Shown: in pieces, positions 50,836-59,217 of the stretch
How the letters are laid out: each line of letters starts with the position of its first letter
Position numbering within the stretch: the stretch's first letter is position 1
Assembly: GCA_963789015.1 (NCBI GenBank)
Contig: CAWBIU010000001.1
Location: 620,001-684,000 of the forward strand
Origin: JAOPZW01 sp963789015
Lineage (GTDB): Bacteria; Actinomycetota; Thermoleophilia; Solirubrobacterales; Solirubrobacteraceae
DNA length: 64,000 bases
Direction of reading: 5' to 3'
The notes under the pieces: generated by a model
Database searches by the model: none
Told to the model about the DNA's origin: nothing
What the model saw: the letters and a program-made list of their open reading frames with translations, nothing else
Position numbers and translations under genes: made by a program

Positions 50836-52194
50836 TCATCCGCGGGCGGGCAGGCGCACGCCGACCGACAGGCCGCCGAGCCGCGAGTCGCCGAGCTCGA
50901 GCTCACCGCCGTGGAGTGCCACCTGCTGGGCGACGATGGCCAGGCCGAGCCCGGTGCCGTCGGCCGCCGTCTCGTGGCCGCGCGCGAACGGCTCGAGCAG
51001 GCGCTCGCGCTCGGCGGCCGGGATGCCCTGGCCGTCGTCCTCGACGCACACGAGGACGTCCTCGCCGGCGGGGTCCAGCCGCGCCCGCACGACGCCTTCG
51101 CGGCGCCCGTGCAGCGCCGCGTTGTCGAGCAGGTTGTCGACGAGCAGGCGCAGGCCGCCGGCCCAGCCGCGCACCGTTGTGTCGCCGAGGCGGTCGTCGA
51201 GCTCGAAGGTCGTGGCCGGATGGCGGCGCCGGGCCGAGAAGACGGCAGCGTCGACGAGGTCGGCGAGCACGATGTCCTCCTGCGGGAGCGTCTCCGCCGC
51301 CTCGCCGCGCGCGAGCGCCTGCAGGCCGTCGAGCAGGTGGACGATGCGCTCCTGCTCGGCCGCCGTGTCGGCGATCAGCGCCTGGCGCTCCGCCGTCGGC
51401 AGGTCGGGGTTGCGGGCGAGCGCGTCGAGGTTGGCGCGCAGGCCGGTGAGCGGCGTGCGCAGCTCGTGCCCGGCGTCGGCGGCGAAGCGCCGCGTGGCCT
51501 GCAGGGCGCGCTGCATCGCCGCCGTCGAGGCCTGCAGGCGCGCGAGCATCTCGTTCAGCGTGCGCGCCAGCGAGCGCACCTCGACCGGGCCCTCGTCCTC
51601 GGGCAGCGGCAGGCGGCTCAGGTCCTCGGCGCCGCTGACCGCGGCCGCGCCGGCGCGCAGGCGGGCGAGCGGCTGCACCGCCAGCGTGGTGAACGCCCAC
51701 GCCGCGAGTGCGGTGACGGCCAGTGCGGCGAGCCCGATGAGCAGGACGAGACGGCGCAGGCTGGAGGCGCGCGCCTCGACCGGCGCGAGGCTCGACAGGA
51801 GCTGCAGGCGCGCGTCGCCGGAGCCCAGGGAGACCGTGAACGAGCGCCAGTCCTCGTCCCCGATGCGGACCGTCGCGAACCCGTCCGTGCCGGGCACGGG
51901 CGGCGCGTCGGCGGGCACGTCGCCGCCCTGGTCGACGACCCGCCCGCCGTAGGCCACCTGCGCGAACGTCCCCGCGCCGATCAGCAGCTGCTCGCGGCCC
52001 CGGCGCCCGCCGAAGCGGCCCAGGCGCGGCGCGGCGATCTGCGCCACGCGCTGGCGCAGGTCGCGGTCGACCGCCTCGCGCCCGTCGCGCTCGACGGCGG
52101 CGACGAGCAGCGTGGCGGCGAGCAGGCCGCTGAGCGCGACCGCGGCGACGGCGGCGAGCGTCATCCGCGCCCGCAGGCTCGACGGCGCCCTCAC
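50836..52194 (-). CDS. Sensor histidine kinase (HAMP, EnvZ-type)
   Basis: 452 residues. Two membrane helices (LAAVAAVALSGLLAATLLVA; LVLLIGLAALAVTALAAWAF) bracket an extracellular sensor of about 110 residues. HAMP follows, then the H-box RRFAADAGHELRTPLTGLRA with His243, N-box LLVDNLLDNAALHG, DDGQGIPAAERERL and GTGLGLAIV. All catalytic motifs are complete. The GTG start overlaps the stop of the OmpR-type regulator gene (GTGA), so the pair is a co-translated two-component system. The signal is unknown; the adjacent secreted repeat protein is a candidate. Confidence 0.93.
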   Translation of the reverse strand: MRAPSSLRARMTLAAVAAVALSGLLAATLLVAAVERDGREAVDRDLRQRVAQIAAPRLGRFGGRRGREQLLIGAGTFAQVAYGGRVVDQGGDVPADAPPVPGTDGFATVRIGDEDWRSFTVSLGSGDARLQLLSSLAPVEARASSLRRLVLLIGLAALAVTALAAWAFTTLAVQPLARLRAGAAAVSGAEDLSRLPLPEDEGPVEVRSLARTLNEMLARLQASTAAMQRALQATRRFAADAGHELRTPLTGLRANLDALARNPDLPTAERQALIADTAAEQERIVHLLDGLQALARGEAAETLPQEDIVLADLVDAAVFSARRRHPATTFELDDRLGDTTVRGWAGGLRLLVDNLLDNAALHGRREGVVRARLDPAGEDVLVCVEDDGQGIPAAERERLLEPFARGHETAADGTGLGLAIVAQQVALHGGELELGDSRLGGLSVGVRLPARG

Positions 52195-52889
52195 GCCCGC
52201 AGCACCCAGCCGATGCCGCGCACCGTGTGGAGCATGCGCGGCTCGCCTCCGCTCTCGAGCTTGCGGCGGACGTAGCCGACGAACACGTCGACGACGTTCG
52301 TCTCGACGTCGGCGGCGTAGCCCCAGACCTGGTGCAGCAGCTGCTCGCGGGAGAGCACGTGCCCAGGATGCCGCGCGAAGGTCTCCAGCAGCTCGAACTC
52401 GCGGCGCGTCGGGTCCAGCTCGCGCCCGCCGCGGCTGGCCACGTGGCGCAGCGGGTCGACGACGAGGTCGCCGACGACGAGCGGCCCGGTGCTGTCGCGC
52501 CCGCGCCGGCGCAGCAGCGCGTTCAGGCGCGCGGTCAATTCGGCGAGCGCGAACGGCTTGACCAGGTAGTCGTCGGCGCCGGCCTGCAGGCCCGCGACAC
52601 GGTCCTCGACCTCGTCGCGCGCGGACAGGATGCAGACGGGCACATCGACCCCGGCGGCGCGCAGGCGGCGCACGACGGCGACGCCGTCGAGGTCGGGCAT
52701 CATCACGTCGAGGACGATCACTGCCGGCGGGCGCTGCGCGACGAGGTCGAGCGCCTCGTGGCCGCCGCCGGCCGTGGACACGGCGAAGCCCTCGAGGCGC
52801 AACGCGCGCTCGAGGGCCTGCCGAACGGTCGCCTCGTCGTCGACGACGAGGACGAGCGGCTCAGCGCCGGCGGCGGACCGCCGGCTCAC
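52191..52889 (-). CDS. OmpR/PhoB-family response regulator
   Basis: 232 residues. Receiver: LVLVVDDEATVRQALERALR, acceptor Asp in VIVLDVMMPDLDG, ILSARDEV, DYLVKPFAL. Winged-helix output: LDPTRREFELLETFARHPGH, VLSREQLLHQVWGYAADVET, VDVFVGYVRRKLESGG. The GTG at 52887-52889 is used. It forms a pair with the kinase gene and lies eight bases downstream of the secreted repeat-protein gene on the same strand, so all three may be one transcript. Confidence 0.93.
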   Translation of the reverse strand: MSRRSAAGAEPLVLVVDDEATVRQALERALRLEGFAVSTAGGGHEALDLVAQRPPAVIVLDVMMPDLDGVAVVRRLRAAGVDVPVCILSARDEVEDRVAGLQAGADDYLVKPFALAELTARLNALLRRRGRDSTGPLVVGDLVVDPLRHVASRGGRELDPTRREFELLETFARHPGHVLSREQLLHQVWGYAADVETNVVDVFVGYVRRKLESGGEPRMLHTVRGIGWVLRA

Positions 52890-52897
52890 GGGTCTGC

Positions 52898-53686
52898 CTA
52901 TCCGTGGCGCCTCCCGAAGCGGGGCAGGTCGTCGAGCACGTCCTTGACCTTGTCCGCGGAGATCTTCAGCCGCTGCGCGAGCCGCTCGGCGAACGCGTTC
53001 ACGCGATCCGCGCGCACCTTGCGCAGCGCCGTCTCGAGCTTGTCCTCGGTCACGCCGAGCTCCTTGGCCAGCGCCTCGCCGCGGTCGCGGCGATCGCCCC
53101 GCCGGTCGCGCCGGTCGCCGTGCAGGTCGCGCAGCGCGGTGCGCAGCTTGTCCGCGCTCACGCCGAGCTCGGTCGCCAGCGCGCGCAGGCCGTCGCGGCG
53201 CCCGTTGCCGCGGAGCTTCTCGATCGCCGCGCGGACCTTCGCCGCGTCGATGCCCAGCGCCTGGGCGAGCCGGGTCTCGAACGCGTCGCGGCGCGCGCCG
53301 CGGTCGGGCTTGACCTTGTCGAGCGCCGCGGTCACCTTGTCGGCGCTCACGCCGAGAGCGGCGGCGAGCGCCGAGGCGAGCTGCCTGCGCTGCTCCTCGC
53401 GCGAGGGCTGGGCCTGGCGGATCGCCTCCAGGGCGTCGCGCAGCGCGGTCTCGCTCACTCCGAGGCGGTCGGCGAGGTTGTCGAGGCCGAAGCCGCCGCG
53501 GCCGAAGCCGTGCCCGCGCCGGCCGCCGTTGACCGCGAGGCCCGCGTTCGCGGTGTTCCCGCTCGAGGCCGAGCTGCTGGCGATCGCCCCGCCGCCGCCG
53601 GCCTGGCTGCCGAGCGCATAGGCGCCGGAGGCGAGGGCCACGGAGCCCGCGAGGATCGCCGTGGCCTTCTTCGTCTGCGTCGTCAT
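52898..53686 (-). CDS. Secreted protein with six LGVS/DKL helical repeats
   Basis: 262 residues. N-terminal signal/anchor TKKATAILAGSVALASGAYA, then a Gly/Ser linker (GGGGAIASSSASSG). The mature part has six copies of an 18-32 residue helical motif: LGVSETALRDALEAIR, LGVSADKVTAALDKVK, LGIDAAKVRAAIEKLR, LGVSADKLRTALRDLH, LGVTEDKLETALRKVR and LKISADKVKDVLDDLP. Between them are very basic stretches (HGDRRDRRGDRRDRG). Function unknown; it may be a periplasmic or wall-bound helical protein. Being next to the two-component genes suggests it is a sensor partner or target. Confidence 0.75.
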   Translation of the reverse strand: MTTQTKKATAILAGSVALASGAYALGSQAGGGGAIASSSASSGNTANAGLAVNGGRRGHGFGRGGFGLDNLADRLGVSETALRDALEAIRQAQPSREEQRRQLASALAAALGVSADKVTAALDKVKPDRGARRDAFETRLAQALGIDAAKVRAAIEKLRGNGRRDGLRALATELGVSADKLRTALRDLHGDRRDRRGDRRDRGEALAKELGVTEDKLETALRKVRADRVNAFAERLAQRLKISADKVKDVLDDLPRFGRRHG

Positions 53687-53734
53687 GGACCGCAGGATCC
53701 ACGACGCACCTGTGGGTTTCCTAAGACCGGTGCA

Positions 53735-54178
53735 TCAGCCGTGGCGGGGCAGCTTGACCACCGAGACGAAGAAGTCGTCGATCTGCCTGACGACGTCGAT
53801 GAAGGCCTCGAAGTCCACCGGCTTGGTCACGTAGGCGTTGGCGTGGAGGTCGTAGGAGCGCAGGATGTCCTCCTCGGCCTCCGACGTCGTGAGCACGACG
53901 ACGGGGATCGTGCGCAGGTTGTCGTCCGCCTTGACCTCGGCGAGCACCTCGCGGCCGTCCTTGCGGGGCAGGTTGAGGTCGAGCAGGATCAGGTCGGGCC
54001 GCGGCGCGTCCGCGTGCCCGTCCTCGCGCCGCAGGAAGCTCAGCGCCTGCTCGCCGTCGGAGGCGACGTGCAGGGTGTTGTGGACCTTGTTGTGCTCGAA
54101 GGCCTCGCGGATGAGCAGGACGTCCCCGGGGTCGTCCTCGACCAGCAGGACGTCGATCACGGTCAGCTTCTCGATCAT
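53735..54178 (-). CDS. Single-domain response regulator (Rcp1-like)
   Basis: 147 residues, receiver domain only: DVLLVEDDPGDVLLIREAFE, HNTLHVASDGEQALSFLRRE, acceptor Asp in LILLDLNLPRKDG, VLTTSEAEEDI, AYVTKPVDFEAFIDVV. Matches the Rcp1 group that usually partners phytochrome-like or CHASE3 kinases. Its ATG overlaps the stop of the kinase gene upstream (ATGA at 54178-54175). It passes phosphate on or acts by protein contact. Confidence 0.92.
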   Translation of the reverse strand: MIEKLTVIDVLLVEDDPGDVLLIREAFEHNKVHNTLHVASDGEQALSFLRREDGHADAPRPDLILLDLNLPRKDGREVLAEVKADDNLRTIPVVVLTTSEAEEDILRSYDLHANAYVTKPVDFEAFIDVVRQIDDFFVSVVKLPRHG

Positions 54179-55743
54179 GTGGTCGTCCTCTCGATCACGG
54201 GCTCCTCCTCCTGCGCGGTCGCGCTCTCCACCGCCGGAAGTGTGAAGTGGAACGTCGCGCCGCGTCCGTTGTTGCTCTCGTCCAGCCAGATGCGGCCGCC
54301 GTGGTGCTCGACCACCTTGCGGCACATGGCCAGTCCGATGCCGGTTCCCGCGTACTCCTCCTTGGCGTGGAGGCGCTGGAAGATGATGAAGATGCGCTCG
54401 GCGTACTGCGCATCGATCCCGATCCCGTTGTCGGCGATCGTGAACGCCCAGAAGCCGTCCTCGCGCTCGGCCGCGACACGCACGCACGGGGTCTCCTCGC
54501 CGCGGAACTTGATCCCATTGCCGATCAGGTTCTGGAACACGAGCCCGAGCAGTGAGCGCTCGCCGCGGACGACGGGCAGGTCGCCCTCGATCTCGACCTC
54601 GGCGCCGCTGTCCTCGATCGCCGCGGCGAGGTTCGTCGTGGCCTGGGTGACGAGCTCGTCGGCGTCGATGTCCTCGTGCGGGCGTTCCATCCGCCCCACG
54701 CGCGAGAACGCGAGCAGATCGTTGATGAGGACCTGCATGCGCTTGGCGCCGTCGACCGCGAAGTGGATGTACTGCTCGCCGCGCTCGTCGAGCTGCCCGC
54801 CGTAGCGGCGCTCGATCATCTGGCAGAAGCTCGTGACCTTGCGCAGCGGCTCCTGCAAATCGTGCGAGGCGACGTAGGCGAACTGCTCGAGCTCGGCGTT
54901 GGAGCGCTCGAGCTCGGCGGCCTTCCGGCGCAGCTCGTCCTCCGCCGCCTGGACGGAGCGCAGCTCGTCGAGGATGCGCTCGCGCATCGACTCGACGTCG
55001 TCGCCCAGCCCCGCGACGTCCCGCGGCCCGGAGGACTCGATCTCGCGGTCGATCGACCCCGAGGCCACGTCGCGCACCTGGTCGGCGAGGCGGCCGATCG
55101 GCCGTGCGATCACGCCGCGGGCCACGGTGGCGAGCACGACGAGGCCGACGAGCAGGACGACGGCGGCGAAGGCGAGCGTCCACGACAGCGCGGTCGCCGC
55201 GTCGGCGAGGTCGGCGCGCGCCTCCTCGCGGGCGTTGCGCAGGTTGCGCTGCAGGTCGGCCACGCCGGCGCGCACGGCGTCGAAACGCATCTTGCCCTCG
55301 GCCGCCGACGCCTCCTCGACGCCCGGGCCGTCACGGCTGACCTGCGCGATCGTCGGGCGCGCGTAGGCGTTGCGCCACTCGCGGATCTGGCTGGCGACCT
55401 GGGAGAGGTCGGCGCGCAGGCGCGGCTCCTGCACGGCGATGCGGTCGAGCTCGGCCAGCGCCCGCGCGCTGGTGCGCGCGCCGGCGGCGTACGGCTCGAG
55501 GAAGTCGGGCCGCCCGCCGAGCACGTAGCCGCGCACGCCGGTCTCCTGGTTGAGCATCGCGCTCGTCAGGCCGAGCGCGCTCACGAGCGCGGGGTCGATG
55601 CGGTCGACGACGCGCCCGCGCGCGTCGCCCAGGCGCGAGGCGGCGACCACGGCGCCGCCGACGGCGAGGAGGGCGGCCACGGCGAGGAGGCCCGAGCTGA
55701 CCCCGAGCCACTGCCCTGCCGTCAGCCTGCTGCGGCGCCTCAG
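54175..55743 (-). CDS. CHASE3-domain sensor histidine kinase
   Basis: About 522 residues if translation begins at CTG 55741-55743, which overlaps the upstream stop (CTGA). This start is inferred: the N-terminal membrane helix (TAGQWLGVSSGLLAVAALLA) is complete only if it is used. A GTG at 55680 is the conservative alternative. CHASE3 domain (ALGLTSAMLNQETGVRGYVL, GGRPDFLEPYAAGARTSARA), second helix (WTLAFAAVVLLVGLVVLATV), HAMP, H-box AYVASHDLQEPLRKVTSF (His294), N-box LIGNGIKF, DNGIGIDAQYAERIF and GTGIGLAMCRK. Co-translated with the Rcp1-like receiver. Confidence 0.88.
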   Translation of the reverse strand: MRRRSRLTAGQWLGVSSGLLAVAALLAVGGAVVAASRLGDARGRVVDRIDPALVSALGLTSAMLNQETGVRGYVLGGRPDFLEPYAAGARTSARALAELDRIAVQEPRLRADLSQVASQIREWRNAYARPTIAQVSRDGPGVEEASAAEGKMRFDAVRAGVADLQRNLRNAREEARADLADAATALSWTLAFAAVVLLVGLVVLATVARGVIARPIGRLADQVRDVASGSIDREIESSGPRDVAGLGDDVESMRERILDELRSVQAAEDELRRKAAELERSNAELEQFAYVASHDLQEPLRKVTSFCQMIERRYGGQLDERGEQYIHFAVDGAKRMQVLINDLLAFSRVGRMERPHEDIDADELVTQATTNLAAAIEDSGAEVEIEGDLPVVRGERSLLGLVFQNLIGNGIKFRGEETPCVRVAAEREDGFWAFTIADNGIGIDAQYAERIFIIFQRLHAKEEYAGTGIGLAMCRKVVEHHGGRIWLDESNNGRGATFHFTLPAVESATAQEEEPVIERTTT

Positions 55744-56963
55744 GACCCGCGACCCCCGCGCCGGTCGCCGGTCAGCAGCAGGGCGGCGACGTCATCGAGC
55801 GGCGCCTCCCCGTTGCGACACACGACCTCCTCGATCAACCTCGCGATCAGTGCGTTGGGGTCCTCGGCCCAGCGGCCGTCGACCCTGGGATCGGCGAGCA
55901 GCGAGAGCAGCCCGTCCATGGCCAGGCGATCGGCGCGGTCGGGACCGGCGCGCCCTTCGGTCAGCCCGTCGGTGGACAGCAGCAGGCCCCAGCGCTCGGG
56001 TAGCACGAGCTCGTGGACCGGCCAGGTGGCCTCGTCGAGGATCCCCAGCGGCAGCCCAGGCCGGACGTCCTGGATGCACGGCCCGTCGCCGGAGCGCAGC
56101 AGCACGGGCGGCTGGTGACCGGCGCTGCGCAGCGCCGCGCTCGCGCGGTCGGGCCGCACGCACACGGTCAACACCGTCGCGAAGACCTCTTCGTGCAGCC
56201 GCTCGTGGACGAGGACGCTCTGCAGCGTGGGCAGGACGCCGTCGATTCCCGCGTTGCCGAGCGTCTGCGTGCGCCAGGCGACCCGCAGGCAGACGCCGAG
56301 CGCCGCCTCGTCGGGCCCGTGGCCGCTCACGTCGCCGATCAGCAGGTGCACGCTGCCGTCGGGCAGCTCGACCGCGTCATAGAAGTCGCCGCCGAGCAGC
56401 GTGCGCTGACGCCCCGGCCGGTAGCCCGTGCCGACGCCGAGGCGGTCGTCGTGCAGGATCGGCTTGGGCAGCAGGCCGCGCTCCAGGCGCCGCGCCTCCT
56501 CGGCCAGCAGCTCCGCCCCGCGAAGCTGCTGGCGCACGTCGTCGGCCTGGCGGCGCTCGACGGCGTAGAGCACCGCGCGGCGCAGCCCGTCGCCGTCCAC
56601 GCTGCCCTTGACCAGGTAGTCCTGCGCGCCTGCGGCCACCGCCTCGACGCCGCGCTGGACGTCGCGGTCGCCGGTGAGCACGAGGTGGGCGACGTTCGGC
56701 TCGGCGTCGCGCAGGCGCTGCAGCGCGGCCAGGCCGCTCGCGTCGGGCAGCCCGAGGTCGAGCAGCACGCAGTCCACCGGCTCGCTCCCGAGCAGATCGA
56801 GCGCCTCGGCGACCGTCCGCACGCGGATGACGTCGAACGGAGCGTCTTCCTCGCGCAGCAGCTCCGTGACGAGGAACGCGTCGCCCTCGTCGTCCTCGAC
56901 GAGGAGCAGCCGCAGGGACTCCTCGGCGATGTGACGGGGGTGCGCCGGTGAGGTTGGTGGCAT
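55740..56963 (-). CDS. Response regulator with PP2C (SpoIIE-type) phosphatase output
   Basis: 407 residues. Receiver (residues 15-135): RLLLVEDDEGDAFLVTELLR, acceptor Asp in CVLLDLGLPDASGLAAL, LVLTGDRDV, DYLVKGSVDG. A helical linker (RAVLYAVERRQADDVRQQLR) precedes the SpoIIE phosphatase: LLPKPILHDDRLGVGTGYRP, LLGGDFYDAVELPDGSVHLL, IGDVSGHGPDEAALGVCLRV, GLLLSTDGLTEGRAGPDRAD, and APLDDVAALLL. Such proteins dephosphorylate anti-anti-sigma factors in the general stress response. It is the first gene of the three-gene signalling operon. ATG at 56961-56963. Confidence 0.92.
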   Translation of the reverse strand: MPPTSPAHPRHIAEESLRLLLVEDDEGDAFLVTELLREEDAPFDVIRVRTVAEALDLLGSEPVDCVLLDLGLPDASGLAALQRLRDAEPNVAHLVLTGDRDVQRGVEAVAAGAQDYLVKGSVDGDGLRRAVLYAVERRQADDVRQQLRGAELLAEEARRLERGLLPKPILHDDRLGVGTGYRPGRQRTLLGGDFYDAVELPDGSVHLLIGDVSGHGPDEAALGVCLRVAWRTQTLGNAGIDGVLPTLQSVLVHERLHEEVFATVLTVCVRPDRASAALRSAGHQPPVLLRSGDGPCIQDVRPGLPLGILDEATWPVHELVLPERWGLLLSTDGLTEGRAGPDRADRLAMDGLLSLLADPRVDGRWAEDPNALIARLIEEVVCRNGEAPLDDVAALLLTGDRRGGRGS

Positions 56964-57072
56964 GACGGGCGATCCGGCGACGGGAAGGGCGTGAGGGTAG
57001 CCGAGTCCACGCTCCTGCTGCGGAAAATCGCTGGATTCCAGGGCGGGCGCCCCGGCCGGATGGGGAGGCTCG

Positions 57073-57858
57073 TCAGGCGGACTCGACACGCAGGATCTCG
57101 GCCAGCGCGGCGCGGCCGACCTCGAGCTGCTCCTCGGTCGGCTCGCGCGTGCCGAGCACGCGCTGCAGCTCGTGGCCCGGGCGGCGCAGGGCGCGCGCGG
57201 TGGCCGTGTGCGCGTTGCGCTCCGACCACGCGAAGACCTCGACGGCGGCGCCCAGCGAGGCGAGCTGGACGACCGCGCCGGCCAGCGGCGTCGGCTGCGC
57301 AACGGCGCGGCGCAGGACCGCGGTCCCCGCCAGGTTGGCCGCGAGCATCGGCGCCATCAGATGCGACCCGCAGCGGTCGTGCTCCTTGGTCGCCTCGCGC
57401 GCGTCCCCGGCGTCCTGCTCGTAGGCGCCGATCGCCTTGTGCTCGACGCCGTGGTAGGCGGCGAGGTCGCCGCCGCGCAGCGCGATCAGGGACGGGACCA
57501 CCGAGACGGCGGTCAGCGCGGCGTCGCCCGCCACGCCGCTCACCCGCCGGCGCAGGACGGCGCCACCGAGGGCGGCCGCGGCCACGGCCCCGACCACCGA
57601 CGCGTCCTGCCACGGCAGCCGCGCCTCGGGCAGCGCGCGCTTGACGAGCGGGATCACGGCGACGGCCTCGGCCAGCCGCGCGACGCCGCGCACGCCCGGC
57701 AGGCCGCCGGCGACGGCGCGCAGCCGCGGCTTGGGGCCGGAGGCGACGGCGATCGTCCCGTCCGTGCGCCGCACGGCGGCCGACCAGTGGGTCGGGCCGT
57801 GCACCAGCAGGCCGTTGCGCAGGGCCATCCCACCGAGGCGCAGCTTGCGTTCGGTCAT
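57073..57858 (-). CDS. DUF1385 family membrane protein (YqhQ-like)
   Basis: 261 residues. LGGMALRNGLLVHGPTHWSA, RGVARLAEAVAVIPLVKRAL, and the family signature YHGVEHKAIGAYE followed by HDRCGSHLMAPMLAANLAG. DUF1385 proteins normally contain several membrane helices; the ones here are short. Function unknown. The ATG at 57856-57858 overlaps the M20 peptidase stop (ATGA), so it is second in that operon. An alternative ATG 33 bases further upstream (57891) would add ten residues. Confidence 0.85.
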   Translation of the reverse strand: MTERKLRLGGMALRNGLLVHGPTHWSAAVRRTDGTIAVASGPKPRLRAVAGGLPGVRGVARLAEAVAVIPLVKRALPEARLPWQDASVVGAVAAAALGGAVLRRRVSGVAGDAALTAVSVVPSLIALRGGDLAAYHGVEHKAIGAYEQDAGDAREATKEHDRCGSHLMAPMLAANLAGTAVLRRAVAQPTPLAGAVVQLASLGAAVEVFAWSERNAHTATARALRRPGHELQRVLGTREPTEEQLEVGRAALAEILRVESA

Positions 57859-59156
57859 CCGAGAAGCTCCTTCACGACGTCGCGGTAGCACGCGGCGGCG
57901 AGGCCGAGGTCGCGCACGCCGATGCGCTCGTCCTTGCCGTGCATGAGCGGCCAGGACTCGTACAGGGTCTTCTCGCGCTGGGGGAAGAAGCCATAGGCGA
58001 CGACGCCGGGGAAGGCGTCGCGGAACGTGCGCGAGTCCGTGAACGCCGGGATCATCGTCGGCACGACCCGGGCGTCCGGGTCGCTGCGCGCGACCCAGTT
58101 GCGGATCGCGTCCATGAGCGGCGATTCGAGCGCCGAGCTGTTGCCGACGACGACCTCCATGACCTCGAGGTCGTAGCCGTCCTCGCCGAGCACCTCGCGC
58201 GCGCGGCGCATGCCCGTCTCCTCGCCGTGGCCGGGCGGCAGCCGGCAGTCGACCTCCAGCCGCGCGCTCGCGGGCAGGACGTTGATCTTCTCCGAGGCCG
58301 AGATGATCGTCGGTGCGAACGTCGCCCCGAGCATCGGCTCGACGAAGCCGGCCAGGCGCGGCTCGCGGCGGCGCAGCTCCTCAAGCCCGGCGCGGGCGTC
58401 GCCGTCGGCACCGAGGTCGAGCGCGGCGAGCAGCGCCGCGGGCGCGTCGGTGACGTCCAGACCGGGGCGCCGGGTGCCCATCGCCTCGAGCAGCGGCGCC
58501 ATCTTCAGCAGCGCGTTGTCGCCGATGCCGGGCACGGAGGCGTGGCCGGCGGCGCCGCGCGTGGTGACGGTGAAGCGGAAGACGCCCTTCTCGGCGACGC
58601 ACACGCCGTACACCGGACGGTCGTCGACGGTCATCACCGAGCCCGCGCCCTCGTTGATGACGTAGTCGCAGCGCACCTCGTCGGGGTGGGTCTCGCACAG
58701 CCAGATCGCGCCCTCGCCGCCGCCGACCTCCTCGTCCACGGTGGCGACGATGAGCAGGTCCCCGCGCGCCGGGCGCCAGCCCTCGCGGGCGAGCGAGACG
58801 GCGGCGACGACCTCCGCGGCGGTCTGCGACTTCATGTCCTGCGAGCCGCGGCCCCACAGCTCGCCGTCGACGACGTCGCCCGACCACGGGTCGCGGCTCC
58901 AGTCCGCCGGATCGGCGAGGACGGTGTCGACGTGCGAGAGCAGGCACAGCGTCGGGCCGTCCTCGGCGCCGCGCAGGCGCGCGACGAGGTTCGGGCGCTC
59001 CTCGGTGCGGCCGAGCAGCTCGACCTCGAAGGCGGCGTCGCCCAACAGCGCGCCGAGCTCCTCCTGCAGCGCGCGCTCGTCGCCGGGCGGGTTGACCGTT
59101 CGGAAGCGAACGAGCCGCTGCAGCAGCTCGGTCGTCTCCTGCTCGAGGTCGGGCAT
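57855..59156 (-). CDS. M20 family metallopeptidase (ArgE/DapE/CPG2 superfamily)
   Basis: 433 residues. Zinc-site motifs: LLSHVDTVLADP (first His and Asp), GRGSQDMKSQTAAEV (bridging Asp), VATVDEEVGGGEGAIWL (catalytic Glu pair), YVINEGAG, and a late His in SWPLMHGKDERIGVRD. A dimerisation lid lies at about 180-300. It hydrolyses an amide bond in an acylated amino acid or peptide; the exact substrate is uncertain. TAGCCT (59165-59170) is eight bases before the ATG. Divergent from rarA. Confidence 0.92.
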   Translation of the reverse strand: MPDLEQETTELLQRLVRFRTVNPPGDERALQEELGALLGDAAFEVELLGRTEERPNLVARLRGAEDGPTLCLLSHVDTVLADPADWSRDPWSGDVVDGELWGRGSQDMKSQTAAEVVAAVSLAREGWRPARGDLLIVATVDEEVGGGEGAIWLCETHPDEVRCDYVINEGAGSVMTVDDRPVYGVCVAEKGVFRFTVTTRGAAGHASVPGIGDNALLKMAPLLEAMGTRRPGLDVTDAPAALLAALDLGADGDARAGLEELRRREPRLAGFVEPMLGATFAPTIISASEKINVLPASARLEVDCRLPPGHGEETGMRRAREVLGEDGYDLEVMEVVVGNSSALESPLMDAIRNWVARSDPDARVVPTMIPAFTDSRTFRDAFPGVVAYGFFPQREKTLYESWPLMHGKDERIGVRDLGLAAACYRDVVKELLG

Positions 59157-59204
59157 CGGCTTGGAGGCTACGCGACGCCGCGCGGGCCCATCCCCGGCTG
59201 TCGC

Positions 59205-59210
59205 GATACT
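59205..59210 (+). promoter_or_regulatory. Leaderless -10 box of rarA (GATACT)
   Basis: GATACT is seven bases before the GTG at 59218. It faces the TAGCCT box of the divergent peptidase gene (59165-59170). Confidence 0.5.
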
Positions 59211-59217
59211 GGGATGC

